Assembly (NCBI RefSeq): GCF_947172395.1
Contig: NC_069087.1
Coordinates: 6,591,107-6,655,106 of the forward strand
Reading direction: 5' to 3'
From: Bicyclus anynana
Lineage: Eukaryota > Arthropoda > Insecta > Lepidoptera > Nymphalidae
DNA length: 64,000 nucleotides
Shown piece after piece: positions 33,103 to 43,790 of this stretch. The position numbers were made by a program, and so were the translations under genes. The number at the start of each line of letters is the position of its first letter. Positions within the stretch are counted from its first letter, which is position 1. A model generated the notes under the pieces. The model was not told the DNA's origin, ran no database searches, and saw only the letters and a list, made by a program, of their open reading frames with translations.

Positions 33103-34193
33103 TTTGATTATATGACAGAAACTTTATCATAACTAGTAATTTTACTTATTTTGCAAGAGTATGTGATTGCTTTTATCATTATAAAATTACATTTGTCAGC
33201 TCATGCGCCTGTATGTAACTAAAATATATAATTGAAGAGGTTGGATCATAACGGCTTTTAAAATTTTAATTTTAAAGGTTTCTGACGAAGGTTTGTTACG
33301 AAGCTAAGTGTCTAGTGGATGGAAATTATTTTAGATGTAATTATTTTACATGTAGTTATTTATGCCACTGTCTTGTAATTGGGCCACTGTAGCATGAATA
33401 GACAGCACGAGTGCTACAATCGCTGATCGCTGCAGAGGCATACAATACTTTTCCTACGACCATAATAAAAGAAATAAAAGTATTAACAAAATTTGGTAAA
33501 TAATAGGTATATAAAATTGGCGTTGGGCATAGCCTCCGCGATTTTTGTATCGGCGTGGCCTTCTAGATTTTTCTCTTAGGAAGCCTGAGTGTTTGTAGCC
33601 AATGACATGGAACTCAATGTCGGAGAGTCATTAATCTCATTATAGGATTAACCATGTACGCAGGAGATATTATAGTGCACAAGTGCATGCGCAAGCACAG
33701 GTGCACTCTCTTTTCCCTTCCTCTCATGGTCTAATGGGATGGCAGACTTATATGTCGATAGACCTCATACCGCACTACATAAAACTTTAGTATGAATTCA
33801 AAGAACCTCGTAGCTCACCAGAGGAAAGTACAGAAAAAACAGTGTCGCAGCGAAAGTGTTAAAAAGATCATTTAATTATAACTAAACTAGTTACTAAGCT
33901 AGACCTTTTAGTCCGTACTATAACTGACCACAGACTAGTGAGGCTATACAATACCTACATTATATAACAATCTCAATAATTCATCATATTATATTATTTG
34001 TTTACAGTCTGCACCGAGCATTGTTTACCGAATGAGTACAAGGATACCGCGATAGAGGTCAATGTGTACTTAGTTAATAATTACATAGTCTGTGTCGATA
34101 TTTCGTACTATTGATTATGAATATGTTTACGATTATCTTGTTTATTAGCCCATATCTCAAGATGTTAACACAATTATTTGTTGAAATGCTCAG
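33103..34193. other. Intron, possible old interspersed repeat at about 33537-33790
   Basis: 33680-33745 ('gtgcacaagtgcatgcgcaa', 'gcacaggtgcactctctttt', 'ctaatgggatggcag') resembles a repeat I associate with Lepidoptera, but I cannot assign it. The rest shows nothing. Confidence 0.35.
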
Positions 34194-34205
34194 TTTGTTT
34201 ACAAT

Positions 34206-34420
34206 CATCATCATCTTCTTTACCTTATTCCACATATGTGGGGTAGTCAAAATATCTTAATCTCTTCCACTCGCTTTTCATCCAGCCGATGGACGTCCAC
34301 TGCAGGACATAGGCCTTTTTAGGGACTTCCAAACATCACGATACATCCTTCCAACGAATCCTCGCGATTCGGTTGATGTCGTCAGCCCACCAGGGGGTCG
34401 ACCAACACTGCGCTTTTTAC
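34206..34420 (-). mobile_element. 5'-truncated RTE-clade LINE with 12-bp target duplication
   Basis: Reverse complement of the RTE 3' end (SVGRPP, QYRDVWKS..., TSIG codons), but with an extra 3' segment (34206-34281, 'ccacatatgtggggtagtca', 'cttccactcgcttttc') before the ATC-repeat end. The duplication TTTGTTTACAAT lies at 34194-34205 and 34421-34432, so the extra segment was part of the inserted unit. Confidence 0.9.
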
Positions 34421-34432
34421 TTTGTTTACAAT

Positions 34433-35149
34433 ATGTATTCATTTGCCGTGAATCTCCAGTTACTGGTTGAAATAAAAATTGTTTAACTTAAACTTCTTTT
34501 CAATGGTAACTGAATCGGATCAGTCATCAAAATGATGTGGTTTCAACTGAGTATTTCCCATATCCATGGAAATACGGGGAAATAATAGTTTATGTATGTT
34601 ATACTCGCTGAACATTTAGCTTTCCATTGATGAAAGAGTTATTAAAATCGGTCTAGAAGTATCAGAGCCTTTTCGTAACAACAAAAAATTAAAAAAAAAT
34701 CTTACCTTACCTATTTAAAATATTACTTATGATGTTAAATTGTGAAATACGATTGTAATATTTATGTTGAAATGAATGCAAGATAAATAACCAATGACAG
34801 AAAAAGATAATAAATAAGACTTAACTTAAAGAAGTAACTAAATAACGTAATATTTAAGACATTCCGTGGTTTCTAAAATCCGTTTTGCATATTGGCAACG
34901 AACTAACTAAATATCTTGTAGATATAAATCAGATCTTCAGGTGATGGAACGTTGAAGATCAATCCGATAAAGAATGAATCCAATTCACGGTCAATGTAAA
35001 GTTTGGATCAAAGCCAAAACCACATACTTGGTAATAAATAGACCAAACGTAATAAACAAGATTTATTCTTAAGACCTCCCTGTTTGATCTTGTATCTCTG
35101 CACGTGTCATTTTACGCTACCTTCTTTAGGTTACGGTCCAGTGAGCTGG
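34433..35149. other. AT-rich intron, nothing recognised
   Basis: No family or exon identified. Confidence 0.45.
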
Positions 35150-35425
35150 GGGTCTGTCCACACTAGCTTAACATATATTGGAATACTTAATAGAAATTTG
35201 GGGAACTGCTGCTCAGACACATCTTAACAAATTACAACGCACACAAAACAAATTAATCAAGACACTATTTCATTATAATTTTTACACACCAACAAAAGAT
35301 CTTTACACTAAAACAAAACTATTCAATATCACGCAACTATACACATACAATGCCTGTCTCTTGATTAAAAAAATCATGACCAACACACTACATTCTACTA
35401 TAACATTTAAGCATAGGACTAACTT
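35150..35425 (+). mobile_element. LINE reverse-transcriptase C-terminal fragment
   Basis: Open frame LEYLIEIWGTAAQTHLNKLQ, then RTQNKLIKTLFHYNFYTPTK and LFNITQLYTYNACLLIKKI. The EIWG, LQ..QNK..K and LYTY...LLIKK pattern is that of the C-terminal region of Jockey/CR1-type LINE polymerases. No catalytic domain. It is cut on the right by a family 1 SINE, so the open frame ending at 35519 is a chimera. Confidence 0.75.
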
Positions 35426-35426
35426 T

Positions 35427-35735
35427 GACGACCTCTGTGGCGCAGTGGTATGCGCGGTGGATTTACAAGACGGAGGTCCTGGGTTCGATCCCCGGCTGGG
35501 CCGATTGAGATTTTCTTAATTGGTCCAGGTCTGGCTGGTGGGAGGCTTCGGCCGTGACTAGTTACCACCCTACCGGCAAAGACGTACCGCCAAGCGATTT
35601 AGCGTTCCGGTACGATGTCGTGTAGAAACCGAAAAGGGGTGTGGATTTTCATCCTCCTCCTAACAAGTTAGCCCGATACCATCTTAGCCAGGTGAGATTG
35701 TAGTCAAGGGCTAACTTGTAAAGAATAAAAAAAAA
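35427..35735 (+). mobile_element. tRNA-derived SINE, family 1, best-preserved copy
   Basis: 309 nt with intact A box TGGCGCAGTGG (35438-35448) and B box GGTTCGATCCCC (35482-35493), body 'caccctaccggcaaagacgt', 'aacaagttagcccgatacc', a small deletion before 'caggtgagattgtagtcaag', and a poly-A tail. Inserted into the LINE fragment. Confidence 0.92.
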
Positions 35736-35737
35736 GC

Positions 35738-35822
35738 GATTTGGCGGAAATTTGGAATGAAAAAATCATGATTCCCGGATTGGTAAAAAAATCATATTCA
35801 GGCGAACGGAGTCGCAGGCGTT
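35738..35822 (+). mobile_element. Degraded Helitron family A fragment
   Basis: 'gcgatttggcggaaatttgg', 'atgattcccggatt' and 'gcgaacggagtcgcaggcg' follow the order of the family A 3' half, with deletions. Confidence 0.5.
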
Positions 35823-36664
35823 TTGTAATTGTTTGTGTAATAAAATAAAAGAAAAAAAAAAGAACCGCACAAATCTTAAATTAATTTGTATAAAAATTGT
35901 TGCTACTGATCCGTATCCAATGACGCCGGGTTTATAATGAAAATTTATATAGAATCGTAAAAAAATTTCGTTTCCATTTGAAAAACATTCCAGCGACGGT
36001 GATTTGTTTTCACAAATAGTCTTCCCTATTACATTCCATTAATTTTGATACGGAACGCTAAAACGTTAAATGTGATTAATACCATGATTTTTTCTTACAT
36101 TCATCGCTAACTCATATAATAGGGTGATACAAATTAGATTCATAAATATCCGTCTAATTGTCCCATTATTATCTGTTCGCTGATATCTATTTAGCTTATT
36201 ACTATCAGACAGTTTGTTATCAGTAACACCATTATAATTTAACCACAAAATAAATACTAGTAGCGCGAATGGCAAATGTTATTAATTGAAATACCCTCAA
36301 TGCATTGCGTATTCAATATTTATGTAACTCTACATAATTATTTCGCGACACTTCGCTCGTGACAAATAATTTTCCAAACGCACTGCTCCAATTTGAATGC
36401 GTTACAAATTGATGCCGTCTATTCGCTAACATTAATTTTTGTTTTGTTCGTATCCAACGAAATCGTGATTTCAAAACGATTTATTAATAATGTCAATTTA
36501 TTATAATGCATGCGTTAATAATAAATTCATGTTTAAAACAATGCACTGTTTTGAATTTAGATAGATAAATTGTTGACGCCTATTTGGACGATGCTTTAAT
36601 GTAATTGACATGTTATTTTTGATGATGATGTATATACAAATGATACCTACTCGTATATACAAAA
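35823..36664. other. AT-rich intron, nothing recognised
   Basis: No family or exon identified. Confidence 0.45.
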
Positions 36665-36800
36665 CCAGCGGACGCCCGCGACTTCGTCCGCGTGGAATTC
36701 AGTTTTTCACAAATCCCACGAGAACCATGGTTTATTCCGGGATGAAAAGCCTATGTATTAATCCAGAGTAAAACCTATTTCAGCTAAATCGCTTCAGTAC
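36665..36800 (-). mobile_element. Non-autonomous Helitron, family A, 3' part
   Basis: Right terminus CCAGCGGACGCCCGCGACTT (CTAG changed to CTGG on the element strand), then 'ttcacaaatcccacgagaac' and 'aatccagagtaaaacctatt'. The TC half is missing. Confidence 0.75.
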
Positions 36801-36876
36801 CTTTGCTTATACACTTGCTTTGTTTCTACAAGTTGATTTATTATTGTCTTATGAAGATTGTGAGTTTTTTAACTTC

Positions 36877-36925
36877 ATCATCATCGTCATTCACTGCACG
36901 ACATAGGCCTACGAAAGCCCTAAGC
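36877..36925 (-). mobile_element. RTE-type LINE tail fragment
   Basis: 'tcatcatcatcgtcattcac' followed by 'tgcacgacataggcctacga' is the reversed RTE 3' terminus, heavily shortened. Confidence 0.6.
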
Positions 36926-37391
36926 TTAAGCTAAGCTAAAACTAGGTAGTAAATTAATTTAAAATTTAAATGTAGCATAGTCAAAGGAAACTTACTATGT
37001 ATCCCAAGCCTAGTAAACCGAGTAACTACTTTCCGAATATTTAAGTTTTATCATAAATATTTCGTAACATTTCGTATTTCTTCAAATTTTGGAGACTGTC
37101 AGGCCCATCCACGATATGAAGTTTCATTGTTTTGACTAAAAGAAATTACCTACAAGCAAGTCATGAAATTGGTATTACCTAAAATTTACCCTACTAAAGG
37201 TTTTTGAGCTTATGTATTATATAATAAGTAGAGTTGGTATAAGTTCAACATACTCTTTATGCTTTATTTTCAGAGGAGGTGTCGCTAAATTCGTCTCAAT
37301 TGTGACCATTTACGCATACAGGTTTTTGATTTTTTTATTTTTAGCTTTTTGATGATTTTTTTTATTAATTTATTCATTTATTATTTCATAA
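36926..37391. other. AT-rich intron, nothing recognised
   Basis: No family or exon identified. Confidence 0.45.
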
Positions 37392-37601
37392 TCATATTAT
37401 AAATACGAAAGAAAGTATGTGTCTGTCTGTATGTAATTGTTAATGCTAAGCCGCTGAAGCTTTGGATGAAATTTGGTACATAGATAAATGAACCTTAGAA
37501 CAGAACATAGGCTACTTTTTACCCCGGAAAAAAATCATTGTTCCCGCGGGATTTATAAAAAAACAGAATATCACGCGAACGGATTCGCGTGCACCCGCTA
37601 G
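37392..37601 (+). mobile_element. Non-autonomous Helitron, family D, full length
   Basis: A37391, TCATATTATAAATACGAAAG ... GCGTGCACCCGCTAG, T37602. 210 nt. The 3' hairpin GCGAACGGATTCGCG is prominent. The first 10 nt (TCATATTATA) recur immediately after the CTAG. Confidence 0.78.
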
Positions 37602-39232
37602 TCATATTATAGTCTTCAAAAGTGGATTAAAAAAATATGAGAAAACCAATGTTGAACAAAGGTTTCACAATATTTTTCATTACAACTTTATTAACAAATC
37701 AAACTGTAACCAAAATAAGACCCTAGAATGGCAGAGAATGCCTTGAGTGAAGTCACGCACTTGTGAACGCTGTGTGTAGGGTTAAAGGTACCTTTGACTG
37801 TTAACAAACACTCACCTTTTCCTCTCAAGTCACTCTCCCCGCCTATACCAAGTAACTCATAAAGAATTACACAAGAACGGCTTGAACGCCAAGATACTAC
37901 GATTTCCTACAATAGTTTCAAAATAATTAAAATTTATGTTTTGTTTACGGGAGAACTTTAATTATTTATTGAACTGCCCGAGACCATTTTTCAATGAACA
38001 ACACTAAAAATGTTGATTCATTACATAATCTCGTAATCTACTCTGTAATGTAATTAATTTGTGGTCGGTAACTGAAAGCTCTTCCGTAGTAGATTAATGG
38101 TTTGTGTATTGCAAACGCATGCCGCACTCAATTGGACTATTTAATTTAATCACTAGCTTTGCTCGCGGTTCTGTACGTCTAATTTAGGTAATATTTAATT
38201 AGGTTGTATCATGGGAGTATAAATACGTAATATCGCGATGGATTGTAAATGTTTTATCACATAATTTTGAATTTTACTTAATTCAAGGTAAGGTAATTAT
38301 TTATATTAAGCTAGTTTGTTTATTTATCAATTAAGTTTTGTTGTTTTTTCTCTTTTGCCTTTTCTTTTAGTTTGTTTTTATTATTATTATCTATTTTATC
38401 ACATTGGATTTTGCTTGGACGCTTTCTAGGTCTAGTTTTTATAAAAATTTCACCTTGGTAGAAAGTAAATTGTTAATGTATAACAAATATAAATAAATAT
38501 AATAATAATAATAAATTAAGTTTTATCTTGGAGTTATCTTAATTTAAAACATAATTTTAAAGTTAAATTACATGTCGTTACAAAACAGTTATCATGTTTT
38601 ATGCAAATAAATAAATTATTATTATCCGTTTGTAGAATAAAAATGTTTCAAAATCTGGACACAGTAGGTAGTAGGTATTAGAGTTTCTGGCAATGAAGTA
38701 TTGTCTTCTAAAATAAATGGATTTTACTTATTCTTACTTAAATATAAAAACATTATAAATGATTTTCATATTCCTCCCTAAGCATTTGAAATATTAGCCG
38801 ATAAATAAAAAAAATATATGAATAATTCGGCGGAACATTCGCATTTTGGTTCAAATTTACATTTTGGACGCCGATGTTATTAATGATAGTGTAATGAGTC
38901 GAAAGGTGGGACTCCTTATTTAAATATTACAAACGTTAAATACAAGTTTGCGTGGAATTAAGAATGCTAAACAAATGTTTGTTGTAGATTTAGGATTAAC
39001 ATTGTTTTGATAAGATAAGTCTTGCTTAGTTAGACCACATTATAGTAAAGCGGATTAAACACGGGCGGTAATTTGTGGGAAACTACTTGCTTAAAACGTC
39101 TTTAACACTATTAAAGTTAATTAGTAAACTGTAATTTGGCTGAAATAATATTATAAATTTATTTACCGGTTACTAAGCAATTGGGCATCGTGGAGACCAT
39201 TTACCAGACCTTTGAAGTTTAAGTAGTAAAGC
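37602..39232. other. AT-rich intron, nothing recognised
   Basis: TAA-repeat low complexity at about 38495-38515. No exon or repeat boundary identified. Confidence 0.45.
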
Positions 39233-39346
39233 TACTGTTACACATGCTCATTTCAAGCACGAAAGCATGCTACTATTGAGCAGTTGCTACTTATTAGCAT
39301 GTGTATCGCAACATTGCTAATAATGAGCATGCTTATTTCGAGCTCC
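39233..39346 (-). mobile_element. GCATGC-rich inverted-repeat element, copy 2 (one end)
   Basis: TACTGTTACACATGCTCATT starts the copy, then 39265-39342 matches the reverse complement of 21173-21250 with a few differences. It preserves the terminal ~32 nt missing from copy 1. The strand is given relative to copy 1. Confidence 0.7.
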
Positions 39347-39980
39347 GCTTATACTTAGTCCGACTAGAGCTACGTTTGGGACTAGAAATACTTGAAATCA
39401 GTACTATTACGTAGCTATAATTAATGTATATTTATATTTACTATAATATTACTGGCTGACTTTGTGACATATGGAAGCAAGTTAATGTAGCTGGCACCAT
39501 GGTGCATACTTAAAGATATGGCTATTTTAAAAAAATGTTTTTCACCTCGAGTCTATAGCGTCTCACAGTCGTTGTGTTGGTTTTTTAACTTCACCTATCT
39601 AAGAACATAACCCTTCTTGCAGTCGGGTAAAAAACAATAACACATTTTTATTAAATACATTTTGAGTTTGAGTTTGACTTTATCTGTCAAAGTGAGTGTG
39701 GTCGTTATGGAACATTGGGCGCCGGATGGTTAGATGATTTTTTTTTAAAACACACCCTCTGTGTTTAACATTAAAAAAATAATAAACAAAGAAAGAAGAT
39801 GGTACATTTCAGGTCTACTCTTGTACCCCGTATCATTCAAATTTAAAAAATACAAGGATTTTATTAAAATCTAAATAAGTGAATAAATCTAACTAAATAA
39901 CTAAAATTAAAACCCAAGTTTTCGAGATAAACCAAGATGGCGCCCATAAAGCAACTATGAGATGACAATTGACAGCAAAC
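39347..39980. other. Intron sequence, nothing recognised
   Basis: No family or exon identified. Confidence 0.4.
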
Positions 39981-40065
39981 GTCAAATCGACTACTGCATT
40001 GAAAATATGCAATATATAAAATATTCAGTCAAATCGACTACTGCATTGAAAATATGCAATATATA
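39981..40065. repeat. 47-bp tandem duplication, two copies
   Basis: The block from gtcaaatcgactactgcatt through gcaatatata is identical at 39981-40018 and 40028-40065. A recent local duplication. Confidence 0.9.
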
Positions 40066-40429
40066 ATATATAAAATATTAAAAATCATCAATCCGCCATT
40101 AATACTCATATTGGTGTAGGATTTCTTGGGAGAAAAAGAATATTATTTCGAAAGAATTGAAGTAAATTCATAGATTTGTATAATCAAAAATAGTTTAAAA
40201 AATATTTTCTTTCATTTCCGCCAGGGTACCATGACTGACCCTGGGCTCCATACAATTTTGGACCATCTCCTTTTCTTATGTGAATGTACTAGGTTCGTGC
40301 ATATTAGAGTATATTTGTGAAGTTGGCGAATAGTACAAAGCACAGTCTAAATCACGACCCGCTTGAAACGGGAAGTGTCGTGAGACAGTAACACTATTCC
40401 ATTTAGCTAAAATACATTAGGCAATATGG

Positions 40430-40562
40430 CCATTAGGGATGTTATTATTTGACCAACCGAAGGTAGCGTGCACGAAGACCGTTCCACCCCAACGAAATTT
40501 ACACCGCCAGATTTGCAGCAGACCGTTTTGATATTAAAACGTTCACAGCTTTTGTCGACGAA
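40430..40562 (+). repeat. Diverged duplicate block, copy 1
   Basis: 'gttattatttgaccaaccga', 'gcgtgcacgaagaccgttcc', 'aaatttacaccgccagattt' and 'gatattaaaacgttcacagc' align colinearly with 41568..41694. Origin unknown; no terminal repeats seen. Confidence 0.7.
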
Positions 40563-40701
40563 TATTTGGAGTATTTACGGCATACTCTGCATACTTTTAG
40601 TTGTATCCTAGTTTTTACATTCAATATGCTTATGCTTCGATAATTAGGTACTTGGGCCCAAAATATTTATTCATGACAATACAATTTCAACTTATTCTTG
40701 A

Positions 40702-41070
40702 CTAACGGACGTTCAGGACTTCGTCCGTGTGGTATTTAGTTTTCACAAATCCCTCGGGAACAATGGATTTTTCCGGGATAAAAAGTAGCCTATGTGTTAA
40801 TTCAGGCTATATTATGTCTCAATACCAAATTTCAGCTTATTCAGTTCAGTAGTCGAGGCGTGAAAGAGTAACAAACATTCATATCATCAAAATCATCAGT
40901 TTTCGTAAATCTTGGGATATCATGGATTTTTTCGGGATAAAAAGTAGCCTATGTGTTAATCCAGAGTTAAATCTATTTCCATTCCAAATTTCTGCCAAAT
41001 CGCTTCATTAGTAATGGCGTTAAAGAGTAACAAATATCCATACAAACTTTCGTGTTTATAATTAGTAGGA
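40702..41070 (-). mobile_element. Non-autonomous Helitron, family A with duplicated internal module, second copy
   Basis: Minus strand TCCTACTAATTATAAACACG (flank A = complement of t41071) to TTAG (CTAG worn, 40702-40705). It has the same two tandem 'gttactcttta...ccgggaaaa' modules joined by a gatgattttgatgatatg spacer as at 2078..2450. 369 nt. Confidence 0.78.
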
Positions 41071-41124
41071 TATTCATGGTGAGTCGAATAAAACTATGAA
41101 CTTAGTGAACCACGGTGGTTGATC

Positions 41125-41340
41125 TTTTTTTTTTATTCTCTACAAGTTATCTCTTGACTACAATCTCACCTGATGATAAGTGATGATGCAATCTAAGATG
41201 AAAGCGGGCTAACTTGTTAGGAGTAGGATGAAATCCACACTCCTTTCGGTTTCTACACGACATCGTACTGGAACGCTAAATCGCTTGGCGGTACGTCTTT
41301 GTCGGTTGGGTGGTAACTAGCCACGGCCTCCCACCAGCCA
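41125..41340 (-). mobile_element. SINE family 1, headless
   Basis: A/T-rich tail at the left, body through 'cgcttggcggtacgtctttg' to 'ggcctcccaccagcca'. The tRNA-like head is missing. Confidence 0.85.
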
Positions 41341-41567
41341 AATTCCTCGTTTACTTTATCTTTAACAATTTTACTTTATCTTTAAAATCGTAGTTTTTTT
41401 CACTAAAAAATGTTTCCCTATAGTGGTGGGACAATTTTCTTCATAACTTTGTTCGACTGGCCATGAATATCACATACATTATTTTAATTGTTTGAGCAGT
41501 CATAAATAAATATTCTGTTCCTGGGCCCACAGACCATTACACATTAGCTAATAGTGGAGGTCATTCA

Positions 41568-41694
41568 GAATTATTACTACTTGACTAACCAAAGATGGCG
41601 TGCGTGAAGGCCATTTCACCGCAGCAAAATTTACACTGGCAGATATAGGTACACCAGACGGTCTGATATTAAAGCGTCTGCAGCTTTTGTATAG
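41568..41694 (+). repeat. Diverged duplicate block, copy 2
   Basis: Colinear with 40430..40562 ('ttactacttgactaaccaaa', 'gcgtgcgtgaaggccatttc', 'aaatttacactggcagatat', 'gatattaaagcgtctgcagc'). Roughly three quarters identical by eye. Confidence 0.7.
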
Positions 41695-42026
41695 AACTAA
41701 CTAGTGCCGTTTATACAGCGCGCCTCAATGGTAGTGGAGATAAAAGTTTACGGCTCATACATAAAACGATTTTCAAATCATATTTATGGGTCGTCCGAAC
41801 ATCTGCAATGGCTAGTTCGCGAGGAAATTGAAACCGTCGAGTGCATAACGCTTTCACGAACAATTTAAGTTTGTATTGTGTTCAGGACGCCACGAACGAT
41901 GTGCTTTTTGCAATGGTCAGCAGATCCGACCAACTTTATTGTTGTTGTGTGTTTGCGCGGCCCTTTCAACGTCTTTTGTGAGTTTGAAACAATAGCTTTA
42001 CTAAAGTTTCAGCGCTTGCCATTTCT

Positions 42027-42345
42027 AGTAACTGTAATTAGTTTAAGTTGTTATAAATATAGTGTACTATTACGTGGCCTTCTTGACTTTACTTGACAGT
42101 TATTACTGACGACACCTTCCTCACATTTTATTTCTCATAGGTGTTTTTTTCTCATCAGATTACATAGAATTTTTGAAATGAAAATCAAAACTGTAGTAAC
42201 TATAATTAGTTTCAGTTGTTATAAATATAGTGTACTATTACGTGGCCTTCTTGACTTTACTTGACAGTTATTTTTTTATTTCTCACAGGTGTTTTTTTCT
42301 CTTCAGATTACTGAGAATTTCTTAAAACAAAAATCAAAAGTTAAG
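42027..42345. repeat. Tandem duplication of a ~165-bp unit
   Basis: Unit 1 42027-42194, unit 2 42195-42345 with about 20 bp deleted. Shared blocks: 'ttgttataaatatagtgtac', 'tattacgtggccttcttgac', 'ggtgtttttttct'. The open frame at 41878-42096 runs into unit 1 by chance. Confidence 0.88.
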
Positions 42346-42473
42346 AGTGATCAAAAGAGCTTTACTTTACTCTAGGCCTGTATGCTTACTGCTGTAGGTA
42401 AATATCAACAAACCCTTTTAATATATTTATTATTAGCAGAACAAAAAGATGATCACCTGATATGCCTGAAGTA

Positions 42474-42519
42474 GAAAGTCTTTGTTTGTAATGCATTAAC
42501 ATTACAAACAAAGACTTTC
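42474..42519. repeat. Perfect 20-bp inverted repeat with 6-nt loop
   Basis: Arms GAAAGTCTTTGTTTGTAATG and exact complement, loop cattaa. A further 'cctgat' / 'atcagg' pair lies just outside. Confidence 0.95.
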
Positions 42520-42661
42520 ATCAGGTTAGAAGAAATGCTAGAAAAACGACTTACAACGACGCTGGAACTATCAACTAGAAGAAAAGGTGTTCCTCTATGT
42601 ATGCAATTACTTAGCGTTTTCCTTTAGATATTACTATAATAAGTATCTCAAATAGACTCAA

Positions 42662-42856
42662 TCTATACTAATATTATAAAGCTAAAAAGATTGTTTGATT
42701 CAACGCGCTAATCTCAGGAACTACTGGTCCGATTTAAAAAAAAAATATTTCAGTGTTAGATAGCCCATTTATCGAGAAAGGCTATAGGCTATACAATATT
42801 CCCGTATTCCTACGGAAACCGGAACCATGCGGGTGAAACCGCGCGGCGTCAGCTAG
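42662..42856 (+). mobile_element. Non-autonomous Helitron, family B, full length
   Basis: A42661, TCTATACTAATATTATAAAG ... GCGCGGCGTCAGCTAG, T42857. 195 nt, the cleanest B copy in the window. Confidence 0.85.
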
Positions 42857-43170
42857 TCGTTAATAAAACTCTAACTTCCAGACTTATATGTGTGCAAACT
42901 TGAGATTCCAAGAGTCACAAGTTCACAAAGGTAAGTAATTGAAGAAGACAAACGCTCCAACAATAGCAACAAGCAAGAAGCGACGAGTACCAACAGTGTG
43001 ACCAAGTCCGCAAAACTTGAGTGTAATTTAATTTGCATCGCAGCTAAAATAAAGGCGTCAGCGGTAAGGGCGGGACAATGTCACGGGTGGACGCGTACTA
43101 ACAATAGAGTTAGCATGAGCTTATATTCTGTATCTCGTGGTTGTTGGGAGTTTTGTAAATAACTATAACA

Positions 43171-43341
43171 TCTAAATATATATCTGCGAAAGCTCACTCG
43201 TCCCGAAATCTCGAAAAACATTTGACATACAAAGTCAAAAATTGGCAAGGAGGTAGTTCGTTTGCATATAACGAATATTGTGAGAGGGGTAGATTAAGGG
43301 GTAGGGTCTAAGAGCGGACGAAGTCACAGGCGTCCGCCCTA
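43171..43341 (+). mobile_element. Helitron-like element, family E
   Basis: A43170, TCTAAATATATATCTGCGAA ... 'aagagcggacgaagtcacag' 'gcgtccgccct', where the CTAG end is worn. Shares 'gacatacaaagtcaaaaatt' 'ggcaaggaggtagtt' with the other E copies. Confidence 0.6.
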
Positions 43342-43477
43342 AATTTTAATAAAGCTTTTTTCCGAGGAAAACAGAATTGCCACCAAATTTTCATAAATTT
43401 AAAAAAAAACTTGAGCGAAAATAAAGAAGCTCAACAAAAATTATAATAAACTGAAATCTCACTTATTGTATGTATTT

Positions 43478-43790
43478 CAATAGTGAAAATCTTATTCAAA
43501 TCGGATTTACCAACTTCAGAAAAATGCGAAGCAAGTACGTATTATACCTATGATTTTAGAAAATTACTATTTGTGTGAACCTAAATTCAGTAAATTCTTA
43601 TCATAATTAGATAAATAGTTAACCCCAACACATATTATATTTCAAACAATAGTTTAAAGTCTTCCTAAAATATGGATTTTAGTAATGAAAATTGCATTCA
43701 AATCGAAAATAATTTAGAAACTTTCCTTTACGTGTAAACCTAATTCAGTAAATTTTCATCACAATCGGGTAAATAGCTAAAAAGAAAACA
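43478..43790. repeat. Diverged tandem repeat, two units
   Basis: 'attcaaatcgga...gtgaacctaaattcagtaaa...ataaatagttaa' at 43496-43621 recurs with changes at 43692-43781. May be part of an old element. Confidence 0.6.

Noticed and set aside
35427..35500. tRNA gene
   Set aside because: A and B boxes are intact, but there is no complete cloverleaf or acceptor stem, and the sequence continues into a SINE body with a poly-A tail.
35178..35519. 113-codon gene
   Set aside because: The frame is a LINE polymerase fragment running into a SINE inserted at 35427. There is no host coding signal.
41878..42096. 72-codon gene
   Set aside because: Ends inside a tandem duplication, no domain, and the duplicated part is not specially constrained to one frame.
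42289..42320. Possible splice acceptor (tttctcacag) marking a plus-strand exon
   Set aside because: It lies in the second unit of a tandem duplication and no coding frame follows.
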